Of a stretch of DNA of 41,538 nt, positions 17,349 to 26,251 are shown one piece after another (the first letter of the stretch is position 1; each line of letters begins with the position of its first letter). The notes under the pieces are model-generated. The model had not been told where the DNA came from. It worked only from the letters and a program-made list of their open reading frames with translations, and did no database searches. A program made the translations under genes and the position numbers. This DNA comes from an uncultured Pelagibacteraceae bacterium (GTDB lineage: Bacteria; Pseudomonadota; Alphaproteobacteria; Pelagibacterales; Pelagibacteraceae), in NCBI GenBank assembly GCA_902545825.1, contig CACCHS010000008.1, forward strand, positions 1 through 41,538. Reading direction: 5' to 3'.

Positions 17349-17738
17349 ATGTTAAAATTATTTTTTTATTTAGTAAATCTAATATTCATCATTTTATATA
17401 TTTTTCCAGGTAGTATACTGGGTAAAATAATTTATGATGATTTTAATAAACAACCTCAATTAACAAACGATTTTAGTTTTAGAATCTTTGATTTTTCCTC
17501 AAATCATACATTTGCATTTGCGTTTATTTCATTTTTTGGATTGTTTTTATTTTCTAAAGACAATTTAAAAAAAATCTCTATTTATTTATTTTCATCCTCA
17601 ATAACTTTAGAGTTTTTACATATTTTTATTCCAAACAGATCTTTCCAATTTTCTGATTTAAATGGAAATCTTTTGGGTGTAATAGTTATATATCTTTTTT
17701 TATTTGTTTATCTCTATGCAAAAAAATCTATTAATTAA
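17349..17738 (+). CDS. VanZ-like small membrane protein
   Basis: This 129-residue protein has about four hydrophobic segments. The motif EFLHIFIPNRSFQFSDLNGN, followed by LLG, matches the VanZ-like family signature (E..Q.f.p.R..d..D...N..G). VanZ-like proteins are membrane proteins of unclear function, named after a teicoplanin-resistance accessory protein; nothing here indicates antibiotic resistance. The gene starts 29 bases from the divergent gpmA start and overlaps the nuclease gene by 23 bases, so it probably heads a three-gene envelope/secretion operon. Confidence 0.75.
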   Translation: MLKLFFYLVNLIFIILYIFPGSILGKIIYDDFNKQPQLTNDFSFRIFDFSSNHTFAFAFISFFGLFLFSKDNLKKISIYLFSSSITLEFLHIFIPNRSFQFSDLNGNLLGVIVIYLFLFVYLYAKKSIN

Positions 17739-18219
17739 AATTGTATTTTTTTTATTTTTCGTAATTCCTGCAAATAGTGAAATAATTAAAGGAACCGCAG
17801 TAGTAGTTGATGGTGACACTTTAAAAATTGATAATAAGAAAATTCGACTACATGGAATAGATGCTCCTGAAATGAAACAATTATGTCAAAGAACTTTCTT
17901 AAGCATATTTATTTTTTCATTTAATAAAAACTATAAGTGTGGAGAAATTTCAAAAAAAAAACTACAAGGTTATACTAAAGATTATGACATTAGATGCAAA
18001 GTTGAGGGAATTGATAGATATAAAAGAATTTTAGGAACTTGTTATAAAAATAAAATTAATATTAACTCTAGGATGGTTAGGTTGGGCTACGCAGTAGCTT
18101 ATAAAAAATATTCAAAAAAATATCTGAGTGCTGAAAGAGAGGCCAAGAGAGAGGAACTTGGGCTATGGAAAGGTACATTTGATATGCCTTGGGACTGGAG
18201 AAAAAATGTTAAAAAGTAA
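17716..18219 (+). CDS. Secreted thermonuclease (staphylococcal nuclease family)
   Basis: The protein (167 residues from ATG 17716) begins with a signal peptide (MQKNLLIKIVFFLFFVIPANS). The mature part is a staphylococcal-nuclease (SNc) domain: VVDGDTL, IRLHGIDAPE with the conserved Arg, Asp and Glu, and DRYKRILGTCY with the second catalytic Arg, then LGLW(K)G near the C terminus. It probably degrades nucleic acid in the periplasm or outside the cell, which would suit phosphorus scavenging. Four cysteines occur in the mature part. An upstream TTG at 17704 is possible but adds little. It overlaps the VanZ-like gene by 23 bases and the lipoprotein gene by 14 bases. Confidence 0.88.
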   Translation: MQKNLLIKIVFFLFFVIPANSEIIKGTAVVVDGDTLKIDNKKIRLHGIDAPEMKQLCQRTFLSIFIFSFNKNYKCGEISKKKLQGYTKDYDIRCKVEGIDRYKRILGTCYKNKININSRMVRLGYAVAYKKYSKKYLSAEREAKREELGLWKGTFDMPWDWRKNVKK

Positions 18220-18805
18220 AATAATTTTTTTAGTATTTATTTCTTTTTTGTTAACATCTTGCTCATCGATTCCTAAAAATACTCAAAGTGGTTGTTCGAT
18301 TTTTTCTGAAAGATACCTTTGGTATAAATATTCAAAAAAAACAGAAAAAAAGTGGGGAACTCCAATTTATATACAACTTGCAATAATAAAAATGGAGTCT
18401 GATTTTGATTGGTTGGCAAAACCTAAAAGACAAAAAATTTTTAAAGTAATTCCTTTTAAAAGACCATCAAGTTCTTTTGGTTACTCTCAAGCTGTAAAAG
18501 GTACATGGAAACAATACAAAAAAGAGACAAATAACTCATTAGCTTTAAGAACCAGGTATAAGGATAGCGTTGATTTTATAGGATGGTATACTTCGAAATC
18601 CTCTAAATTACTTAAAATCTCAATGAAAGATTCTTTTAAACAATATATTGCCTATCATGAGGGTTGGGGAAATTATAAAAATTATAAGCAAAATAAAAAA
18701 GTTATTAATTTAGCAAAAAAAGTAAAAGCGCATTCAGATAGATATAAAATTCAATTAAACAAATGTGAAAAAAGATTAAATAAAAAAAAATATATTATAT
18801 TTTAA
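18206..18805 (+). CDS. Lipoprotein with lytic transglycosylase-like (SLT) domain
   Basis: From ATG 18206 the protein has 199 residues and a lipoprotein signal (MLKSKIIFLVFISFLLTSCSS; lipobox LTSC), so it is probably anchored in a membrane. KMESDFDWLAKPKR resembles the catalytic ES-F-xxA segment of SLT lytic transglycosylases; SSFGYSQAVKGTW corresponds to the GAxGLMQ-type segment, and YHEGWGNY to the AYNAGPG segment. These enzymes cleave murein glycan strands. The similarity is to the more divergent SLT members, so the activity is inferred. The protein is strongly basic. Its last four bases (TTAA) are shared with the convergent RND pump gene. Confidence 0.75.
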   Translation: MLKSKIIFLVFISFLLTSCSSIPKNTQSGCSIFSERYLWYKYSKKTEKKWGTPIYIQLAIIKMESDFDWLAKPKRQKIFKVIPFKRPSSSFGYSQAVKGTWKQYKKETNNSLALRTRYKDSVDFIGWYTSKSSKLLKISMKDSFKQYIAYHEGWGNYKNYKQNKKVINLAKKVKAHSDRYKIQLNKCEKRLNKKKYIIF

Positions 18806-21800
18806 TCTAACTGTTTTTTAAGTTCTTTTTCAATGTAATTAATACTTTTGGTATTTTTACCAATTGCTAAATAAATTGTCGGAATAACATATAGAGTAAA
18901 GAAAGTTGAAAAAATCATACCAAATAAAATTGTAATTCCCACCGTTAATCTGCTTGCTTCACCTGGTCCACTACTAAAGACCAAAGGTAATACACCTATT
19001 ATAGTAGATATTGATGTCATTAAAATTGGTCTTAATCTTATATTTGCAGACTCAATAATAGATTTTTCAATATCTTTTCCTTCATCCCTAAGCTGATTAG
19101 CAAATTCAACAATTAAAATTCCGTTCTTAGTTGCAAGTCCAATAAGAATTATTAGTGCAATTTGACTAAAGATATTTATTGAACTGCCAACGACTAGAAG
19201 GCCCAATATTCCACCAAAAATTGCAAGTGGTACTGTTAACATTATTGTAAATGGATGTTTGAAGCTTTCAAATTGAGCAGCCATTACTAAGTATGCAGTC
19301 AATAGAGCTAAAGCAAATATTAAATATATTTGATAACTGGTTTCTCTCAATTCTTCACTTTCGCCTTTATAAGCAATCCTAGCAGAGGGGAAATTATCAT
19401 TTGTTGTTTTTTCGAGAAAATTGAGTGCATCAGATAGTGAATAGTCTCCAACAATGTTAGCCGATATTGTTATTGCTTTTTGTCTATTATATCTTGATAA
19501 TATTGGGGCTATGCCTTCTTCTTCAAGAGATACTAAATTAGATATTGAAACAAGCTTACCAGTATTTTTTGATCTTACATAAACCTTTGCCAGGTTAGAT
19601 GGTTCTTTCCTATTTTTTATATCACCTTGTAATATTATATCGTATTCGCGACCATCCTTAGTAAATTTGGTTACATTTCTTGAACCAAAAATAGTTTCTA
19701 TTGACCTGCCAATTTCCAAAGTAGAAACGCCTAAATCTGAAGTTTTTTCTTGGTCAATTTTTACATTTAAAATTGCTTTAGTTTGATTAAAGTCATCCTC
19801 AACATTAATTAAATTTTTATTTTTCCTAGCTTCACTTTTTATTACTTCTTTCCATTTTATTAAATCCTCATAAGTATTGCCCAACAAAACAAATTGCACA
19901 GGTTTTTGCACCCCTCCTGTTCTAATACCTTGTGGCATAACTGGAAAAGCTAATACACCCGGAACTTTTGAAATTTTTCTAAAAGATTCCATCATTATTC
20001 TTTGACCATCTCTTTTCCTATTATCCCAGTGTTCTAACAAAACAATTATAAAACCGGAATTCACTTGTGTGGAACTTTTTCCAAATCCGGGCACTCTTAA
20101 AAGCAATCTTCTATATTCCCCTTTTCCCACCTCAGGTAATAAAAAACCCTCGATTTCCTCAGACTTACTTGATGTATATTCAAAACCAGAACTCTCAGGG
20201 GCTTTAATAATAACAAAAAATGCCCCTCTATCTTCCTTTGGCATTAGTTCTTTTGGAGCGTATAAAAATATAGAAGTAGTTAAAACTAATATGGTTATTA
20301 AAAAAATTATTATTTCTTTTTTTCTTTTTAACCAAAATAATAATGTTCTTTTATAAAAATCTCTAAATTTATTTAAACTCACTTCAAATTTTTGAGAAAC
20401 TTTTGATTTTATATTTTTTTTAACCAAAACTTTGCTTGCTATCATAGGACTTAAAGATAGAGCTACGAAACTAGATATAATTACTGCAAAAGATAGAGTC
20501 ACAGCTGTTTGAGTGTATAAAGTACCACTTAAACCTTTAATAAAAATAAGCGGGATAAATACTGCAACTAAAACTAATGTTGTTGCTATTATCGCGAATG
20601 ACACCTGTTTTGAACCTTTGTATGCCGCAACAAGCGATGTTTCCCCTTTTTCAACTCGTCTAACAATATTTTCAAGCATAACAATTGCATCATCTACAAC
20701 TATTCCAATAGCAAGAACTAATGCCATAAGAGTAAATAAGTTTATAGAAAAATTAAAAAAGTAAATTGCTAAGAAAGTAGATATTAATGAAACTGGTAAA
20801 GCAATAATTGGTACTACTAGGGCTCTAATATTGCCTAGAAATAAATATATAATTATGGTCACTAAAATTAATGCTATTACAAGGGTTTTGTAAACTTCAT
20901 AAATAGCTGTTGATATATAGTTACTTCTATCAAAAGATACTTCCAATGATGTACCATCGGGCAGCGTTGGCTGAATTTCTTTTATTTTCTTTTTTAATCT
21001 ATTTGCAACTTTAATGGTATTAGCATCTGATTGTTGATAAATACCAATTCCAACTACCTGTTTACCATTACCTTTGAAAACAGTTCTTGTAGAGACTGGA
21101 CCAAATTCGACTCTTGCAACGTCTGATAATTTCGTAATTGATCCGTCAAAAGATTTTTTTAGTGGTAAATTTTTGTAGGTTTCAATTTTATCGTATGCAT
21201 TCTCTAATTTAATGGTTAAATCTATATCTTTTGATTCTATTCTTCCAGATGGAAATTCTAAATTTTCAGATCTTAAAGTCTGTTCAACTTCCTGTGTTGT
21301 TAAGTCTCTTGCAGCTAACGCTATTGGGTCTAACCATATTCTTAAAGATATTTCTCTTTCTCCTCCCAGTCTTACTCTCCCAACGCCTTCTACTGTTGCA
21401 AAGTAATCAGTTAAGTACCTATCAGCATAATCGGTTAACTCCATATCAGACATAAAATCAGAACTAAAACTCATCCACATAGTTGTTCTAAATCCAGCAG
21501 ATTGTTTATAGACCTCGGGAGCGCTTGCCTCTTCGGGAAGCTCATCAACTACCCTTGCAACAAAACTTCGCACATCATTTGCAACATTGTCTAAATCTAA
21601 ATCTGACTTGAAGGTCATCTCAATTCTCGATGATCCATCTTCACTCATTGACTCAATATTAATCAGTCCTGGTGTGCCTCCAACTCTATCTTCAATTTTT
21701 TGAGTAATTTGAGTATCAACTATTTCTGCCGATGCCCCTTGGTAATTGGTTTGTATTGTAACAATTGGTCTTTCTACATCTGGGAGCTCATCTGTGGGTA

Positions 21801-21894
21801 TCTCGTTAAAAACTACAAGTCCAAAAATAACAAGTATTAAGCTCATTACGGTTGCAACTACAGGTCGTTTAATTGATAAATCTGTAAGATACAT
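18802..21894 (-). CDS. RND efflux transporter, inner-membrane pump (AcrB/HAE1 family)
   Basis: The 1030-residue protein has the RND layout of twelve membrane helices and two large periplasmic loops. It starts with LTDLSIKRPVVATVMSLI. Helix 4 carries the proton-relay pair in GIVVDDAIVMLENI and helix 10 the lysine in ATKNGILIVEFANQ. PVSLISTFLAIYFFNFSINL is typical of AcrB-like pumps. It exports hydrophobic or amphiphilic compounds using the proton gradient. The adaptor gene ends two bases upstream; no TolC-like outer-membrane gene is in the window. The substrate is unknown. Confidence 0.95.
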   Translation of the reverse strand: MYLTDLSIKRPVVATVMSLILVIFGLVVFNEIPTDELPDVERPIVTIQTNYQGASAEIVDTQITQKIEDRVGGTPGLINIESMSEDGSSRIEMTFKSDLDLDNVANDVRSFVARVVDELPEEASAPEVYKQSAGFRTTMWMSFSSDFMSDMELTDYADRYLTDYFATVEGVGRVRLGGEREISLRIWLDPIALAARDLTTQEVEQTLRSENLEFPSGRIESKDIDLTIKLENAYDKIETYKNLPLKKSFDGSITKLSDVARVEFGPVSTRTVFKGNGKQVVGIGIYQQSDANTIKVANRLKKKIKEIQPTLPDGTSLEVSFDRSNYISTAIYEVYKTLVIALILVTIIIYLFLGNIRALVVPIIALPVSLISTFLAIYFFNFSINLFTLMALVLAIGIVVDDAIVMLENIVRRVEKGETSLVAAYKGSKQVSFAIIATTLVLVAVFIPLIFIKGLSGTLYTQTAVTLSFAVIISSFVALSLSPMIASKVLVKKNIKSKVSQKFEVSLNKFRDFYKRTLLFWLKRKKEIIIFLITILVLTTSIFLYAPKELMPKEDRGAFFVIIKAPESSGFEYTSSKSEEIEGFLLPEVGKGEYRRLLLRVPGFGKSSTQVNSGFIIVLLEHWDNRKRDGQRIMMESFRKISKVPGVLAFPVMPQGIRTGGVQKPVQFVLLGNTYEDLIKWKEVIKSEARKNKNLINVEDDFNQTKAILNVKIDQEKTSDLGVSTLEIGRSIETIFGSRNVTKFTKDGREYDIILQGDIKNRKEPSNLAKVYVRSKNTGKLVSISNLVSLEEEGIAPILSRYNRQKAITISANIVGDYSLSDALNFLEKTTNDNFPSARIAYKGESEELRETSYQIYLIFALALLTAYLVMAAQFESFKHPFTIMLTVPLAIFGGILGLLVVGSSINIFSQIALIILIGLATKNGILIVEFANQLRDEGKDIEKSIIESANIRLRPILMTSISTIIGVLPLVFSSGPGEASRLTVGITILFGMIFSTFFTLYVIPTIYLAIGKNTKSINYIEKELKKQLD

Positions 21895-21896
21895 TA

Positions 21897-22763
21897 TTAT
21901 TTGTTAACAATTTTAACTTTCATTTTATTTCTTACTTTAGAAATTCCCTCTTTGATAATCTTATCATTAATATCTAATCCTTCTAAAACCATAATTTTTC
22001 CGTAACTTCTTTTTCCTACACTTACCTCAATTTTCTCAACTGAGTTATCTTCTAAAACTTTGTATACAAAATTAGATTTTCCCTGAACTAGTATTGATGA
22101 CTCTGAAACTCCAATTGCATCAACTTTATTATAAATTATTTCTGCATTTAAAAGCATACCTGGAATTAATTCAAGTTTCGGATTCTTAACTTTAATATTA
22201 CAAAGAACAGATCTTGTATTTGGATCGACTCTTGAGCTTACAGATTCTATTACTCCATTGAATTTTTTTTTATATGAATCTGATTTTATATTAACCTCCA
22301 AGCCTGTTTTTAAAATAGATAAATAACTTTCGGGTACTTTTATATCCAACATAATTGATGAGATATCGTCCAAAGTAAGTATAAATGAGTCTGTTCCCAA
22401 AACTCCTTGTGCGATTTCTCTTTTACCTAAAACTCCCTTAAACGGTGCTTTTACCTTTTCATCATTTATTATAAATATTGTCTCACCTTCTTTTATAAGT
22501 TTACCAAATTTTATATTTTGATTTTTAATCTCTTCTTTTTTTACCCTATAGTTTTTCGTTTTAAGTGCTACAGCAGTTCCAAAAGTTTCAATTTTTTCAA
22601 AAAATTGAGAGTTGTCAACTACTTCTATAATTACACCTGGAGGAGGCCTTTGTGAAAATTTTTTTTCAAAATGTTTACCTATAAAATATCTTGCTATAAT
22701 TATTCCAAAGATAACTATAAATATTATAGATATAAATATTGTTATTTTTTTAGATAATTTCAT
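21897..22763 (-). CDS. RND efflux periplasmic adaptor (membrane fusion protein)
   Basis: The 288-residue protein starts with a membrane anchor (KKITIFISIIFIVIFGIIIARYFIG). A lipoyl-like half motif is visible in VKAPFKGVLGKREIAQGVLGT, followed by beta-barrel segments (SIMLDIKVPESYLS, SRVDPNTRSVLCNIKVKN, LIPGMLLNAEI) and a membrane-proximal domain (VYKVLEDNSVEKIEVSVGKR). It is shorter than typical adaptors (about 350-400 residues) because it seems to have little or no coiled-coil hairpin between the lipoyl halves. Its ATG overlaps the sulfurtransferase stop by four bases (ATGA) and the pump gene follows by two bases. Confidence 0.9.
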   Translation of the reverse strand: MKLSKKITIFISIIFIVIFGIIIARYFIGKHFEKKFSQRPPPGVIIEVVDNSQFFEKIETFGTAVALKTKNYRVKKEEIKNQNIKFGKLIKEGETIFIINDEKVKAPFKGVLGKREIAQGVLGTDSFILTLDDISSIMLDIKVPESYLSILKTGLEVNIKSDSYKKKFNGVIESVSSRVDPNTRSVLCNIKVKNPKLELIPGMLLNAEIIYNKVDAIGVSESSILVQGKSNFVYKVLEDNSVEKIEVSVGKRSYGKIMVLEGLDINDKIIKEGISKVRNKMKVKIVNK

Positions 22764-23584
22764 GAAGAATATCTACCATATTCACTCCAAGATCCATCAT
22801 AAATTATTGGTGAATATTTATTATTTATCAAAGATAGTGCGAAAGCTAGAACAGAGGCTGTTACTCCAGATCCGCAAGTAAATACTATATTGGTGTCTTT
22901 AATATCTTTAAGTATTTCTTTAAATTTTTCTTCCAATTTTGATATGTCTAAAAATTCATTTGTCTCCTTGTTTATACAATTACCAAAAGGCAAACAAAAT
23001 GAATTTGGAATTGATCCAGATCTTAAACCTTGTCTAGGTTCTTGTTCTATACCTTTAAATCTATTAAGATTTCTTGCATCTATAAGCTTAAATTCAGCTG
23101 TTAGAATATTTTCATCGATCTGTTTTTTATTTTTTACTAGTATTTTTCTTTCTTTTGCTTGGTAGTTAGTTTTGTTTACTCTCTCAATATTGGTTGTTAC
23201 TTCTCTTCTTTCATTCATCCATTTTTTAAAGCCACCATTTAAAATTTTAACAAACTTAGGATTATGCCCAAAGTATAAAAAATTATACCAACATCTACAT
23301 GAACTAACTAAATCAGAATTATCATAAATAACTATTTCATCACTATTTTTTATCCCCATATCAGAAACAATTTTTTCCCATTCGCTTATATCTACTAACA
23401 TATGTGGTAGATCAGTATTCTTTTTGGAACACATATCTATATCAAAAAACAAAGAATTTTTTATATGATTTTTTAAATATTCTTTATAGCCATTTCTTTT
23501 AGTATTTGGTAAATGCCAAGAGCTATCGATTATCTTAACATTATTTAAATTTTTCTGAAGCCATTCAGTAGAAACTAAACTCAT
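22760..23584 (-). CDS. sseA: Sulfurtransferase (thiosulfate / 3-mercaptopyruvate type, two rhodanese domains)
   Basis: The 274-residue protein has an inactive N-terminal rhodanese domain (VKIIDSSWHLP, IVIYDN, LNGGFKKW) and an active C-terminal one (KLIDARNLNRFKGIEQEPR, SGSIPNSFCLPF). The catalytic loop FTCGSGVTAS has the CGSGVT sequence typical of 3-mercaptopyruvate sulfurtransferases rather than rhodaneses proper. It moves sulfane sulfur to cyanide, thiols or biosynthetic acceptors. It follows msrA with no gap and overlaps the RND adaptor start by four bases, so the four genes are likely one operon. Confidence 0.9.
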   Translation of the reverse strand: MSLVSTEWLQKNLNNVKIIDSSWHLPNTKRNGYKEYLKNHIKNSLFFDIDMCSKKNTDLPHMLVDISEWEKIVSDMGIKNSDEIVIYDNSDLVSSCRCWYNFLYFGHNPKFVKILNGGFKKWMNERREVTTNIERVNKTNYQAKERKILVKNKKQIDENILTAEFKLIDARNLNRFKGIEQEPRQGLRSGSIPNSFCLPFGNCINKETNEFLDISKLEEKFKEILKDIKDTNIVFTCGSGVTASVLAFALSLINNKYSPIIYDGSWSEYGRYSS

Positions 23585-24028
23585 TTAATTTTTATCTAAA
23601 TATTTTTGATGATATTCTTCAGCTATGCAATAATTTTTCAATAATGATATTTTAGTTACTACTTTTCCCGAAAGTTTCTCATTAATTTCTTTTGTGATTT
23701 TTTCTGCAATATTTTTTTGATTTTCGTTTAAATAAAATATTTCACTTCGATATTGGGTTCCAAAATCTGGTCCTTGAGAATTTAGTGTTGTTGGATCATG
23801 TATCTGAAAAAAAAATTCTAATATTTTTTCGTATGAAATTTTATTTGGATCAAATTCTAATTTTACTACCTCTGCATGATTTGTGTTACCTGTACAAACT
23901 TCCTCGTATGAAGTTTTTGAACTCTTTCCTCCACAATATCCAACCTCTGTTCTGTAAATACCTTCAAGTTTACTGAACTTAATTTCTGGACCCCAAAAAC
24001 ACCCACAAGCTAAAACTGCTATTTCCAT
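23585..24028 (-). CDS. msrA: Peptide methionine sulfoxide reductase MsrA
   Basis: MsrA reduces methionine S-sulfoxide in oxidised proteins. The catalytic GCFWG motif sits at residues 9-13 (Cys10), with VGYCGG, GNTNHAEVV, FFQIHDPTTLNSQGPDFGTQYRS-type segments and a C-terminal AEEYHQKYL. The usual (N)FYPAEDYHQ sequence reads NYCIAEEYHQ, so a conserved aromatic residue is replaced by Cys, which could serve as a resolving cysteine. At 147 residues it is short but complete in the core. It is the first gene of the operon msrA-sseA-RND adaptor-RND pump and lies 33 bases from the divergent EamA gene. Confidence 0.95.
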   Translation of the reverse strand: MEIAVLACGCFWGPEIKFSKLEGIYRTEVGYCGGKSSKTSYEEVCTGNTNHAEVVKLEFDPNKISYEKILEFFFQIHDPTTLNSQGPDFGTQYRSEIFYLNENQKNIAEKITKEINEKLSGKVVTKISLLKNYCIAEEYHQKYLDKN

Positions 24029-24061
24029 TGATTATTAAATTTATTTATCTAAAGTTAACTT

Positions 24062-24943
24062 ATGTTGTCTAAAAATCAATTAGGCTTTTTGTACATGTTT
24101 TTGTCAGTCTGTGCCTTTTCTATAATGGATTTAATAGTCAAGTGGTCAGATGATTATCCATTAGGTCAAGTAATATTCTTCAGAGGTTTCTTTGGAATAG
24201 TGCTTTATTATTTTGTTATTCCTAAAGAAAGGATTAGAGACTTTTATTTTACCAAAAGACCATTATTACATTTTTCAAGATGTTTTTTTGGCCTAGCTGC
24301 TTTACTCTCAATATTTACCGCATTGAGAAATTTACCTTTAGCAACTGTCGTAAGCATTTCATTCGCAGCTCCAATATTCACAACAATTTTTTCAATTTTT
24401 TTTTTAAGTGAAAGAGTAGGTTATTTTAGATGGTTAGCAGTATTTATAGGTTTTATAGGAATCTTAATTATATCAGAACCCGGCTTTAGTTCACTTAATG
24501 TTTATTATATTTTTCCAGTTATTTTTGTTTTAGGAATGTCTTATGTTGCAATAAGTATTAGGCAGTTATCATCAACAGAACCCGTATGGTTAATTTCTCT
24601 TTTTTTCTCTGCGGCAATTACTATTGCTGGTTTACTAACCTTGCCATTTGGTTGGATAATGCCAAGCTTTTATGATCTTACACTTTTATCTATGATAGGT
24701 TTTTTTGGTGGTGTTGCGAATTTGTGGTTAAGCCAGTCATACAAATTTTCTGAAGTTTCCTTAGTTACACCTTTAAAATATTTGGCTTTGGTTTTTGCAA
24801 TTGTATTTGGGTATTTGATTTGGGGAGAAGTTCCATCCGGAAAAACTTTAATTGGTGCAATTTTGGTTATTGCTTCCTCAATTATAATTTTTAGACGAGA
24901 AATTGCTTTAAAAAAAGAACCCACACCGTCAAGACATGACTAA
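24062..24943 (+). CDS. DMT superfamily transporter, EamA family
   Basis: The 293-residue protein has ten predicted membrane helices arranged as two EamA repeats. Recognisable segments are the family start (FLYMFLSVCAFSIMDLIVKW), AALRNLPLATVV-like SIFTALRNLPLATVVSI, SERVGYFRWLAVFIGFIGIL at the end of the first repeat, and VTPLKYLALVFAIVFGYLIWGE in the second. EamA proteins export or import small metabolites; the substrate cannot be read from the sequence. Its 3' end overlaps the glycosylase gene by eight bases. Confidence 0.9.
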   Translation: MLSKNQLGFLYMFLSVCAFSIMDLIVKWSDDYPLGQVIFFRGFFGIVLYYFVIPKERIRDFYFTKRPLLHFSRCFFGLAALLSIFTALRNLPLATVVSISFAAPIFTTIFSIFFLSERVGYFRWLAVFIGFIGILIISEPGFSSLNVYYIFPVIFVLGMSYVAISIRQLSSTEPVWLISLFFSAAITIAGLLTLPFGWIMPSFYDLTLLSMIGFFGGVANLWLSQSYKFSEVSLVTPLKYLALVFAIVFGYLIWGEVPSGKTLIGAILVIASSIIIFRREIALKKEPTPSRHD

Positions 24944-25562
24944 AAAACCTTACTATTGGAATGTTGCAGTAAAGTATCTGTCTTCTAAAGACATTGTGAT
25001 GAAAAAACTTATAAAAAAATACGATGATAAAATACTTACTACAAGAGGAGACATTTTTTTTTCTTTGTGCAAAAGTATAATTGGTCAGCAAATAAGTGTA
25101 GCTGCTGCAGACTCAGTTTTTTCTAAGTTTAAAAAAGTTTGTAAAGGAAAAATCAAACCATATGTAGTAAATAATAAATCTTTTAGTCAGTTAAAAAAAT
25201 GTGGCTTAAGTAAGCAAAAGGTTAAAGGTATAAAAGAGCTATCAAAAAAGTTTTTAAATAAAGAATTTAATCCAAAATTAATAAATAAAATGAATGATGA
25301 AGATGCAATAGTTTATCTTTCTAGTTTAAGGCAAATAGGAAGATGGTCTGCAGAGATGATTTTACTTTTTACTTTCAACAGGCAAAATATTTGGCCAATT
25401 CAAGACATAGGATTACTCAGAGCAATATCGAATAATTATCAAAAAAAATACTTACCTCCAAAAAACTTTATATTTAAACTTCAAAAAAAATTCTCACCAT
25501 ATTGCTCAGTTGCAACTTGGTATTTATGGAGATCAATCGACGATGAACCAATACAATATTGA
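24936..25562 (+). CDS. DNA-3-methyladenine glycosylase, AlkA-like (HhH-GPD)
   Basis: The 208-residue protein has the HhH-GPD base-excision repair fold: SIIGQQISVAAA at the core start, the helix-hairpin-helix LRQIGRWSAEMILL, and the catalytic Asp in IWPIQDIGLLRAI. The absence of an iron-sulfur cysteine cluster and the short length point to the AlkA/3-methyladenine glycosylase II branch rather than Nth or MutY. It removes alkylated purines from DNA. It overlaps the upstream transporter gene and ends two bases from the convergent pyrF stop. Confidence 0.88.
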   Translation: MTKKPYYWNVAVKYLSSKDIVMKKLIKKYDDKILTTRGDIFFSLCKSIIGQQISVAAADSVFSKFKKVCKGKIKPYVVNNKSFSQLKKCGLSKQKVKGIKELSKKFLNKEFNPKLINKMNDEDAIVYLSSLRQIGRWSAEMILLFTFNRQNIWPIQDIGLLRAISNNYQKKYLPPKNFIFKLQKKFSPYCSVATWYLWRSIDDEPIQY

Positions 25563-25564
25563 AT

Positions 25565-26251
25565 CTATTTTTTTTTAATTTGAAACATTAAATCATCTAA
25601 ATTTTTCTTAATATTTCCTTTTGTAATAGATCTTCCTATAACTAACCAGTCACTTTTATATTTATAATAAGCTTCATATGGAGTGGTAATCCTTTTTTGA
25701 TCATTTTTAATTTTATTAAAACTAATACCTGGAGTAATTATCTCTTTTTTAAAATATTTTTTTACAAATTTTGTTTCATTAGCGCTACACACTAATGCAT
25801 CGAGCTTTGCCTTATTTGCTAATCTCGCTTGATGTTTTACTAAATCTTTAACAGACTTGTTATATCCAATTTCCTTTAAATTTTTATTATCAAGGGAAGT
25901 AAGAGTTGTAACACCAACTATTTTAATTTTTTTTGAAACACTTTTAACAGCCTTAAGCGCCTCCAAGCCGGAGCTTATGTGCACTGTTAAGTAATTAGGT
26001 TTTAAATCTTTTAAAGCAATTATCGCTGACCTCATAGTATTTGGAATATCATTTAACTTAGTGTCCAAAAAAATGATCTTATTTTTTAATCCTTTTATAA
26101 AATTTCTACCACCTTTTGAATTAAGAAATTCTAAACCAAATTTGTAACCGATTTTTATTTGTTTGTTTTTTGTATATTTTAAAATTTTTTTTACTCTTGA
26201 AATTTTGCTTGTATCACACGCAATAAATAACTTTTTTCTATTTTTTTTCAT
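25565..26251 (-). CDS. pyrF: Orotidine-5'-phosphate decarboxylase
   Basis: PyrF makes UMP from OMP, the last step of de novo pyrimidine nucleotide synthesis. The catalytic D-K-D array is in FLDTKLNDIPNT; the first lysine is in the IGYKFGLEFL strand, and the phosphate-binding end is VIGRSITKG. The length (228) is normal for the bacterial type 1 enzyme. It is the last gene of the long minus-strand run rnd to pyrF, its ATG overlapping the ihfB 3' end by 14 bases. pyrF downstream of the rpsA-ihfB block is also seen in other Alphaproteobacteria. Confidence 0.95.
   Translation of the reverse strand: MKKNRKKLFIACDTSKISRVKKILKYTKNKQIKIGYKFGLEFLNSKGGRNFIKGLKNKIIFLDTKLNDIPNTMRSAIIALKDLKPNYLTVHISSGLEALKAVKSVSKKIKIVGVTTLTSLDNKNLKEIGYNKSVKDLVKHQARLANKAKLDALVCSANETKFVKKYFKKEIITPGISFNKIKNDQKRITTPYEAYYKYKSDWLVIGRSITKGNIKKNLDDLMFQIKKK

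Noticed and set aside
20069..20764. Two open frames antisense to the RND pump
   Set aside because: They mirror coding bias of the RND gene, have no domains, and the RND protein is uninterrupted.
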